Shown here: positions 6,228 to 11,038 of the stretch, piece by piece
How the letters are laid out: the number at the start of each line of letters is the position of its first letter
Numbering within the stretch: the first letter of the stretch is position 1
Source of the DNA: Thiotrichales bacterium
GTDB lineage: Bacteria; Pseudomonadota; Gammaproteobacteria; UWMA-0217
Length of the DNA: 11,038 nucleotides
Reading direction: 5' to 3'
Assembly: GCA_024763135.1 (NCBI GenBank)
Contig: JANTGD010000085.1
Location: 1-11,038 of the forward strand
The notes under the pieces: generated by a model
What the model saw: the letters and a program-made list of their open reading frames with translations, nothing else
Database searches by the model: none
What the model was told of the DNA's origin: nothing
Position numbers and translations under genes: made by a program

Positions 6228-6603
6228 TGAGCATCTCTCTATTGAAGCGCGTTACCACGAAATCGAAGCGATTGCTCAAAAGGTGCTGGCGTGCCTGAAA
6301 GATGAAGTCGATAAACTGGGGTTTGCACCGGATGCAGTCGAATTGAAACAGCCAGATACAGCCTGCTATCGCCTCGCAAAAGATACGGCCAATGGGCAAT
6401 ATTCTTTAATTGGAGATTGGATAGACAGTCGCGGCATGCGTTTTGGCGGATTGTTTTTCCATGCCGATGGCAGTTTTTTTGTAGAACAGGATATCGTCAA
6501 GGCGCATCCCCGCAAAAAGCAATGGTTTGTCGAAGCCGTTAATGCCTGGGGCCGCGACGACACCATCAAGGCAGAAGCTCGCCTGATTCCAATGCCTGAA
6601 TAA
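6220..6603 (+). CDS. Nif-cluster hypothetical protein (127 residues)
   Basis: Begins MTDEHLSIEARYHEIEAIAQ. An N-terminal helical part (to about residue 35) is followed by an alpha/beta part with YSLIGDWIDSRGMRFGGLFF, HADGSFFVEQDIVKAHPRKK and QWFVEAVNAWGRDD. It is soluble, without signal peptide, membrane segment or Cys cluster. I do not recognise the family. ATG 6220 is preferred over in-frame ATGs from 6139 because it has GAAGGAG at 6204-6210 and overlaps the stop of the TPR-like gene by only eight bases, whereas the earlier ones would lie deep inside that gene. Tight coupling to the TPR-like protein suggests the two products act together. Confidence 0.75.
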   Translation: MTDEHLSIEARYHEIEAIAQKVLACLKDEVDKLGFAPDAVELKQPDTACYRLAKDTANGQYSLIGDWIDSRGMRFGGLFFHADGSFFVEQDIVKAHPRKKQWFVEAVNAWGRDDTIKAEARLIPMPE

Positions 6604-6622
6604 TCAGGTGCCCGGGTTTTTT
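6595..6622 (+). terminator. Weak intrinsic-terminator-like signal ending the main nif run
   Basis: CCTGA (6595-6599) and TCAGG (6604-6608) form a 5-bp stem around ATAA, spanning the stop codon of the preceding gene. A run of six T follows at 6617-6622 after TGCCCGGG. The stem is short and the T run is eight bases away, so this is a poor fit, but it is the only T run after a hairpin between 4655 and 6767. Confidence 0.3.
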
Positions 6623-6637
6623 AGCTCCAGGGTGCCC

Positions 6638-6659
6638 CAGGCTGTTCAAAAACAACCTG
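6638..6659. repeat. Short palindrome matching the ends of the 10692-10840 element
   Basis: CAGGCTGTT (6638-6646) and AACAACCTG (6651-6659) form an imperfect inverted repeat around CAAA. The first half equals the outer bases of the right end of the MITE-like element at 10692-10840, and the complement of the second half (CAGGTTGTT) equals those of its left end. It may be a collapsed or excised copy of that element. It could also simply be an mRNA hairpin. No TTAA flanks are present. Confidence 0.4.
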
Positions 6660-6767
6660 TGAATGGCAGGGCCGCGCATCGCGCTATTAACCCGAGAATA
6701 TGATTGCGCGGACCTCGCAGCCAGGGGCGATGGCCGCCCTATTAATTCAGGTGTATGAGACCTTTCT

Positions 6768-7178
6768 ATGAACTATCGCGTGATTCTTTTTCATAAGCAG
6801 TCCACCAGCGCGCGCACACGTTTTTTGCGCCTGGCGAATGACAGCGTGTGTGCCTTCGATCCGATTCCGCCGCTGGCTGAAATCAGCGAAGCCAGCCCCG
6901 ATCTCATGATCCATCCCACCGCCGTATTACACGAAGTCGAAACGCGCCTCGAATTACCCAAAGACAGTCTTGAAGCCGAGCCGGAATTTCAGTGTCGTGT
7001 GGAAGTGCCTGGGGAGCCGATTCAAATCCTGCTGGCGGGTATCACCACTATTGATCCGCCTTTTGAGGCGGCGGAAAAGGCGGGCGCGAGTTTCATCGAT
7101 ATTACTCAGGCACGCGGTCTGCCACCGATTGAGTTGCAAATGCTGCGCTCAGCCTATGAGGTGATCTTGGGCGGTTGA
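6768..7178 (+). CDS. Small nif-type accessory protein of unknown function
   Basis: A 136-residue soluble protein beginning MNYRVILFHKQSTSARTRFL. Its middle (about residues 50-100) reads as beta-rich, with LHEVETRLELP and FQCRVEVPGEPIQILLAGIT. It closes with TIDPPFEAAEKAGASFIDIT and ARGLPPIELQMLRSAYEVIL. I have the impression that similar proteins sit in other gammaproteobacterial nif clusters, but I cannot name a family. GAGA at 6757-6760 is a modest ribosome binding site. It lies 164 bases after the main run, past a weak terminator-like signal, so it may have its own promoter. No -24/-12 element of good quality is visible in the gap; GG-N10-GC at 6723-6736 lacks the rest of the consensus. 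Confidence 0.75.
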   Translation: MNYRVILFHKQSTSARTRFLRLANDSVCAFDPIPPLAEISEASPDLMIHPTAVLHEVETRLELPKDSLEAEPEFQCRVEVPGEPIQILLAGITTIDPPFEAAEKAGASFIDITQARGLPPIELQMLRSAYEVILGG

Positions 7179-7460
7179 GCGAAAGCTGAAACCGGGTATG
7201 GCTGGTCAGAATCGAACACGATTCCGCCGCTCCCGAAGGGCCAGTCCACAAGCCGCGCTGGACGGCGTTGCGCTCGCTTGAATTGGCTACAACAGCCAGT
7301 CCTGCACTCGCGCGCCTACCGGCTGACCACTTTCCGGCTCGCTGTAGCCGCGAATATCGTGTTGACGAGGTACTAGGGCGGTAACTACCTCTCCTCGCTG
7401 GGCAAAGTCGTGGGTGCTATGTCAGTATTCCCAGGTCTTTGAAAGCCGATACCCGCTGCG
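7179..7460. other. Intergenic region with several small hairpins
   Basis: No gene is supported here. GAATCG 7209-7214 pairs with CGATTC 7219-7224 around AACA, a perfect six-base stem. CCC GAA GGG lies at 7232-7240. GGCT 7286-7289 pairs with AGCC 7294-7297, and GGCTACA near 7286 is complementary to TGTAGCC near 7343-7349. I tried to fold the segment as a tRNA on the - strand without success. It marks the boundary between the nif block and the unrelated genes to its right. Confidence 0.4.
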
Positions 7461-8387
7461 ATGTCTAGCCCTGTCATGGAATATTCAGTTGCAAATCGTG
7501 CACCGCGACCTCAGTCCGACCGGGCAGCACCGAGTCATGTGGCGATGCAGGCCTGCCAGTATGATACCGTCGTGCGTGCAATCGAATATTTGCGCGGTCA
7601 CCGGAGCCAGTGTGCCAGTCTGGATGCATGGGCCGCAGCCATAGGGATGCGCAAAAATCAGCTGCAACAGGTCTTAGATACCTGGGTGGGCGGTTCTTTC
7701 AAGGGGGCTGCACCGCTGCTTTTCGCGTCTCGCCATTCGGCCGTATTGCCGCATTACCAGGAATCTGAGCGCGAAGATTCTTTCGATTGCTGCCGAAGCC
7801 CCGCAGCGAGGTCGCCCAGCGCGGTGATCACATCGGCCGAGAATCACGCGTTTGACAGTGGGATGAACCATGGCATCACCGCGACACCCTTTGGTGATGC
7901 GGTCATTGGCTGGACCGCGCGCGGTGTGTGTTTTTTGCAATTCTGTTTGACAGACTGCAGAGCCCGGCTAGCTGAGCTGCAAGCGCTCTGGCCACAGGCT
8001 CAGCATACCCGGCAGGATGCTGAGGCGGCTGAATGGGCGCGTAAAATTTTCAACCCTCGGGCCGATGCCAGCTCCATTCAACTCCTGATTCACGGAACAG
8101 CTTTTCAACGCGCGGTCTGGGCGGCATTGCTCACTACCGCGCCGGCTCAATTATTGTCTTATCGGCAACTGGCCGAATTGGCGGGTCGTCCGAACGCGCA
8201 ACGTGCCGTAGGCAGCGCCATGGCCGCCAATAAAATTGCCTTTTTGATTCCTTGTCATCGGGTCATTAGGGAAACTGGGGAGCTCTCCAGTTATCGTTGG
8301 GGGAAATCACGTAAATGGGCCATGCAGATCTGGGAAGCCGCGCAGGTGGAGCAAGGTACCCTGTGTACCCTGCCGTGGTCAGGTTAA
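7461..8387 (+). CDS. Ada-like HTH / methylated-DNA-protein cysteine methyltransferase, middle region damaged
   Basis: A 308-residue protein. The C-terminal part (about residues 136-295) is a methylated-DNA [protein]-cysteine methyltransferase, with TPFGDAVIGWTARGVCFLQF, TAFQRAVWAALL, the HTH QLAELAGRPNAQRAVGSAMA and the active site PCHRVIR with acceptor Cys265. It removes alkyl groups from O6-alkylguanine in one suicidal transfer. The N-terminal part (about 34-82) matches the first AraC-type HTH of AraC-MGMT fusions (IEYLRGHRSQCASLDAWAAA, then GMRKNQLQQVLDTWVGGSFK). The second AraC HTH is missing; residues 100-135 are Cys/Ser/Pro/Arg-rich and unlike the family, suggesting compensating frameshifts. 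The metal-binding AdaA domain is absent. The start is uncertain: no clear ribosome binding site, with further ATGs at 7476 and 7545. The alkyltransferase part looks intact. Confidence 0.82.
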   Translation: MSSPVMEYSVANRAPRPQSDRAAPSHVAMQACQYDTVVRAIEYLRGHRSQCASLDAWAAAIGMRKNQLQQVLDTWVGGSFKGAAPLLFASRHSAVLPHYQESEREDSFDCCRSPAARSPSAVITSAENHAFDSGMNHGITATPFGDAVIGWTARGVCFLQFCLTDCRARLAELQALWPQAQHTRQDAEAAEWARKIFNPRADASSIQLLIHGTAFQRAVWAALLTTAPAQLLSYRQLAELAGRPNAQRAVGSAMAANKIAFLIPCHRVIRETGELSSYRWGKSRKWAMQIWEAAQVEQGTLCTLPWSG

Positions 8388-8393
8388 TCTGGA

Positions 8394-9890
8394 ATGAACG
8401 CGCTTACTGAACAATTGCGCCGCTATCAATGGCCGGTATGGTTTGTTGTGGCCGCGTTTGCGCTGCACCTTTTTCATTTGGGAGAAAAGTCGGTCTGGCT
8501 CGACGAGGCGTTGACCGCGTATCACAGCACATTTTCCGCCAAGGCGTTGTGGTCGACGCCTGTCGCCAATAAACCGCCGCTCTACTATGTGATCACCGCC
8601 TGGTTCTGGTCGCCGGGTGCATCGGCTTTTTGGTTACGCATGCCTGCCGCGATAATTGGAGCACTGACCGTTGGTGTAGCTTGGTTGATTGGAAATGCGT
8701 TGGCCCGTTCCCGCGGCGGACATTTACTCGCGTTGCTTGTGCTTGTGTGTGATGTCAACCTGCGATACAGCCAGGAGGCGCGCCATTATATTCTGCTTAC
8801 TTTAGGTTGGGCGCTGCTATTATTGAGCCTGATTCGCCTCCTCAAAGAGGCCCCGATACGCAAGGTACCACGAGGCATCGATCTCCTCGGGCTGGGTTTG
8901 GGCGCCACCCTCATGCTCCACGCCCACCCGATTGCCATCCAATATCTGGCTGCGGCAGGACTGTCCTTTGGCCTCGCAGGATGGTTGACTGGCCAACGTC
9001 GTGCGCGGTTTTATCTTTACCCCCTGCTGGTATTGCTGGCTGCGAGTATCACGATATTGCCGTGGCTTCCGGTCGCATTGGCCAATGCCGGGGCCCAGTT
9101 CCAGTGGTTGCAGCAGCCCAGTCCGATGGTGGCATTGCGGGAGTTTGTGAGCGTGTTCGGCACGCGTAGCCTCGCCATGCTGGGAGGCGCTCAGTTCGCA
9201 ATGGTAAGTAGCGTGGTGATGATGTTGCTCGCAACAGCCGGGCTGATCATTTTCGGCATACGGAAACATGGACCGCTAGCGGTGTTTTTACTCGGCTGTC
9301 TTATCCTACCGGCGTTGCTGGCGTGGTTGACCGGGTTTTATCAACCTGTGTATATGCTGCGTACCTTGACGCCCACTCATCTGCTGGCCATGACCGGGCT
9401 GGCGCTATTGATTATGGTGCTGCCGTCCCGTTGGCCACAATGGGCGGCGACCGCATTATTGGTCGGTATTTTAGCGGTTAGTTCACTGTATTATTTAAGA
9501 TCCTATCAAAAGGAGGATTGGCGAGGACTCACCGAGTATGTCGCAGAGCACAGTCAGCCAGCTGATATGTTATTGCTGTGTGAACGCGATCTGTACTGGC
9601 CTTTGTGGTTTTATTTGCAGCGTAACCTGCCGCCTGTAGTCGATATTAATCCCAGACGACAGCGCGTAATGATCAAACTGGCGGCCGATGCGCCACGCCA
9701 GTCTTTTCATACCGCGCCGTTACTGGGGCCACCACCCAGTATTTGGGTGATCGACCGCTATGGCCACTGCCCTGGCCAACTGCAACAGATTCTGATGGCC
9801 TTTACTGGGTTGGTGTATTATCCCGGGCCCTCTTGGCGAGGCTATGCATTGACGATGACACCCTATTCGATTATTCCGGCAATAAAATAG
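8394..9890 (+). CDS. GT-C (PMT/GT39-type) integral-membrane glycosyltransferase
   Basis: A 498-residue polytopic protein with roughly ten or more membrane segments between about residues 13 and 365, then a soluble C-terminal domain to 498. The first extracytoplasmic loop carries the catalytic acidic pair Asp37-Glu38 (SVWLDEALTAYHS), followed by VANKPPLYYVITAW near 58-70 and the family motif RYSQEARHY at 124-132. This is the PMT_2/GT39 arrangement of lipid-linked sugar transferases that modify proteins, lipid A or cell-envelope glycans; the acceptor cannot be told. The start lies six bases after the stop of the alkyltransferase gene, with CTGGA directly before ATG, so translation may depend on coupling. 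There is no functional link to the nif genes. No other envelope-glycan genes are in view. Confidence 0.87.
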   Translation: MNALTEQLRRYQWPVWFVVAAFALHLFHLGEKSVWLDEALTAYHSTFSAKALWSTPVANKPPLYYVITAWFWSPGASAFWLRMPAAIIGALTVGVAWLIGNALARSRGGHLLALLVLVCDVNLRYSQEARHYILLTLGWALLLLSLIRLLKEAPIRKVPRGIDLLGLGLGATLMLHAHPIAIQYLAAAGLSFGLAGWLTGQRRARFYLYPLLVLLAASITILPWLPVALANAGAQFQWLQQPSPMVALREFVSVFGTRSLAMLGGAQFAMVSSVVMMLLATAGLIIFGIRKHGPLAVFLLGCLILPALLAWLTGFYQPVYMLRTLTPTHLLAMTGLALLIMVLPSRWPQWAATALLVGILAVSSLYYLRSYQKEDWRGLTEYVAEHSQPADMLLLCERDLYWPLWFYLQRNLPPVVDINPRRQRVMIKLAADAPRQSFHTAPLLGPPPSIWVIDRYGHCPGQLQQILMAFTGLVYYPGPSWRGYALTMTPYSIIPAIK

Positions 9891-10082
9891 CTCGTGTTTT
9901 GCTGTAACGTGCTGGTCTGCGGCAAGGCAACCGTCGCTGGAGTTATGCCACAGTAAAACTGGCTTACACAGTCTGCTGGTCACTGGAATAATCACTCTCT
10001 GCGCGGCGTGCTTTGATCCAGTACTGACCGGATGCTCTGAACTCGAGCTGTTTAGTCGCCCGGTTCATAAAATCGGAGGTAA
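9891..10082. other. Intergenic region between convergent genes
   Basis: About 190 bases between the glycosyltransferase and the convergent - strand gene. Only weak, short inverted repeats are visible (for example CAGT/ACTG around 9951-9961). No T run or convincing bidirectional terminator was found. Confidence 0.4.
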
Positions 10083-10394
10083 TTACTCGGCTCCAAGGTG
10101 CGAACTCAGCACCGCAAGCATTTGCTCCAGAGTCAATTCCTCGAAACGTTCAAAATAAGGTGTTTGACCCTCAGTCTCGGGAAATTCCAGGTCAACGGCG
10201 TAGCGGTCATCCGCTTGCCCGTAGCAGAATATATAGGCGCTGAGCGAGGGGTTGCCTGCCTGACAGATGCGTACAGCGCGTTCATCGAGCATGTTAGGCT
10301 CGGGAAGCATCCACTGGTCCGGATTGAGTGTTTCATTCAAACGCAGCAGTAATACGCGAAGGGTGGGGTTTTTTTTAAGGCGCCAGATATTCAT
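10083..10394 (-). CDS. Conserved-looking hypothetical protein (103 residues)
   Basis: Begins MNIWRLKKNPTLRVLLLRLN, continues with ERAVRICQAGNPSLSAYIFC and YGQADDRYAVDLEFPE, and ends in a helix EELTLEQMLAVLSSHL. It is soluble, with a mixed alpha/beta character and no signal peptide, membrane segment or metal motif. I do not recognise the family. Support comes from the coherent protein-like composition of the whole frame and the lack of a better frame opposite: the + strand frame at 10098-10352 reads less like a protein. No strong ribosome binding site is visible upstream of the ATG at 10392-10394. It is the only gene on this strand and converges on the glycosyltransferase gene. Confidence 0.65.
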   Translation of the reverse strand: MNIWRLKKNPTLRVLLLRLNETLNPDQWMLPEPNMLDERAVRICQAGNPSLSAYIFCYGQADDRYAVDLEFPETEGQTPYFERFEELTLEQMLAVLSSHLGAE

Positions 10395-10691
10395 GCGATA
10401 AGGTCAGCGTGATTGAAGAAAATGACCGTGATAAAGCCTCATTTTAACAAAAGCAGGGAAGGGAGAAAATTATTGCAGGGGTTATCATTCGGGGTGGTAG
10501 TGGTAAGATAATCCATAGTAAAGCCACATGCAGTAGAGTTCCGGGCAGTCGGACACAAGGCAGGCCAAGCGATGCATAGCCATTTGTTACGACTCCGCGA
10601 GTTGTCAAAATATGAAGTCACTGTCCAGATTGCCCCAGAAATACATCAGATCGAGGCGAACCATGTGGATTTGCCCATGTCAATGACCATT
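10395..10691. other. Non-coding region left of the MITE-like element
   Basis: About 300 bases with no supported gene. An open frame starts at ATG 10572 and runs into the element at 10692, stopping inside it at 10817. The part before the element (MHSHLLRLRELSKYEVTVQI, then APEIHQIEANHVDLP) could be the start of a gene cut by the insertion, but nothing in it is recognisable and I do not call it. Confidence 0.4.
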
Positions 10692-10840
10692 TTTAACAGG
10701 TTGTTGAAAAGCACTCAGCTGGCACGATCCAGCGTTAATTGTGGCTTAAAAATGCTCATCTACTGCGTGTACACTGCGCTTTTTCTCCAGATTTTGCCTT
10801 GTCTCGCACTCACCTGAGAGTTTTTCAACAGCCTGTTAAA
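10692..10840. mobile_element. MITE-like element with 31-base inverted ends and TTAA flanks
   Basis: The left end (10692-10722, TTTAACAGGTTGTTGAAAAG...) and the complement of the right end (10810-10840, TTTAACAGGCTGTTGAAAAA...) agree at 26 of 31 bases. If the ends proper begin at CAGG, both sides are flanked by TTAA (10693-10696 and 10836-10839), a likely four-base target duplication. The interior has no gene. It is partly self-complementary, with AAAAATGC near 10748, GTGTACAC near 10767 and GCGCTTTTT near 10778, so one strand could fold into a long hairpin. The size and lack of a transposase make it a non-autonomous element. The CAGGCTGTTGAAAAA end type is common at insertion sequences and dispersed repeats of gammaproteobacteria; I recall IS1182-like ends but cannot confirm. 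Confidence 0.7.
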
Positions 10841-11038
10841 CGCAAAGCGGGTGCAGGTCCGAGATGGGCTGAACAGTGACAGCCATTTTTAGGAAGCTCT
10901 GTTTCATGCTGGGGCGCTCTGATTGAGGCTTTGCGATTGACCCTAAAAACCTCAGTTGGATCACAAAAGTCCACGCAAGCTCTTGGTGCACCTGGCAAAT
11001 CAGAAAAACCTCTCATCACCAATAAGGTGACCACGAGT
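10841..11038. other. Right flank, no supported gene
   Basis: About 200 bases to the window end. A - strand frame (start 11032-11034) runs to 10825 and ends inside the right end of the MITE-like element. Its predicted protein (MVTLLVMRGFSDLPGAPRAC...) has no recognisable domain. It may be the truncated edge of a neighbouring gene or chance. Confidence 0.3.

Noticed and set aside
6721..6738. GG-N10-GC before the gene at 6768.
   Set aside because: Apart from the two dinucleotides it lacks the TGGCAC and TTGC blocks, and such spacing is common by chance in GC-rich sequence.
7190..7300. A - strand segment with GTTCGATTC and an end like ACCAGCCA looked like a tRNA, perhaps a long-acceptor type.
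   Set aside because: A five-base T stem around TTCGATT does not pair, no anticodon arm with a seven-base loop forms, and the acceptor has a mismatch.
10572..10817. An 81-codon + strand frame reaching into the MITE-like element.
   Set aside because: More than half of it is element sequence, there is no good ribosome binding site and no recognisable domain. It is at most a truncated fragment.
10825..11034. A 69-codon - strand frame ending in the right end of the MITE-like element.
   Set aside because: No recognisable domain, and its 3' end is supplied by the repeat; insufficient to call a gene.

Overview
The window is a nitrogen-fixation (nif) accessory region followed by unrelated genes. Its centre is a co-directional + strand run of FeMo-cofactor assembly and electron-transfer genes: nifE, nifN, nifX, an RseC-family membrane protein, the NifX-associated protein (DUF269), a CCE_0567/DUF683 small protein, a nif-specific 2x[4Fe-4S] ferredoxin (fdxB type), a thioredoxin-like [2Fe-2S] ferredoxin, and three small proteins of unknown function. 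Residue numbering and Cys positions in NifE and NifN match the Azotobacter vinelandii proteins as I recall them. Together with the sigma-54/NifA-type promoter and moderate GC this suggests a diazotrophic proteobacterium, most likely a gammaproteobacterium. A lower rank cannot be fixed from the sequence.

Layout. Positions 1-95 may hold the 3' end of an upstream gene. Positions 96-428 are a regulatory region with a perfect TGT-N10-ACA activator site (316-331) and a -24/-12 promoter (376-392); the promoter overlaps the upstream-most ATG of the nifE frame and so fixes the nifE start at 429. From 429 to 6603 the genes overlap (ATGA junctions, or long overlaps) or lie within about 25 bases, apart from one 143-base gap at 4655-4797 that contains a hairpin. 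After a weak terminator-like signal and a short palindrome, a further small gene of the nif type stands at 6768-7178. A structured non-coding stretch (7179-7460) separates the nif block from an Ada-like HTH/methylguanine-DNA methyltransferase gene with a damaged middle section, which is followed 6 bases later by a GT-C (PMT/GT39-type) membrane glycosyltransferase. A small hypothetical gene lies on the - strand at 10083-10394. The rest is non-coding and carries a 149-base MITE-like element with 31-base inverted ends and a TTAA target duplication.

How the genes work together. NifE and NifN form the scaffold on which the cofactor precursor (NifB-co) matures. NifX and the DUF269 and DUF683 proteins are the usual carrier/accessory partners. 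The two ferredoxins supply electrons for assembly or nitrogenase reduction. The RseC-family protein, translationally coupled between nifX and the DUF269 gene, suggests a membrane link to an Rnf/Rsx-type electron pump outside this window. The three unknown small proteins, two of them tightly coupled to the ferredoxin genes, are the least explained part of the cluster.
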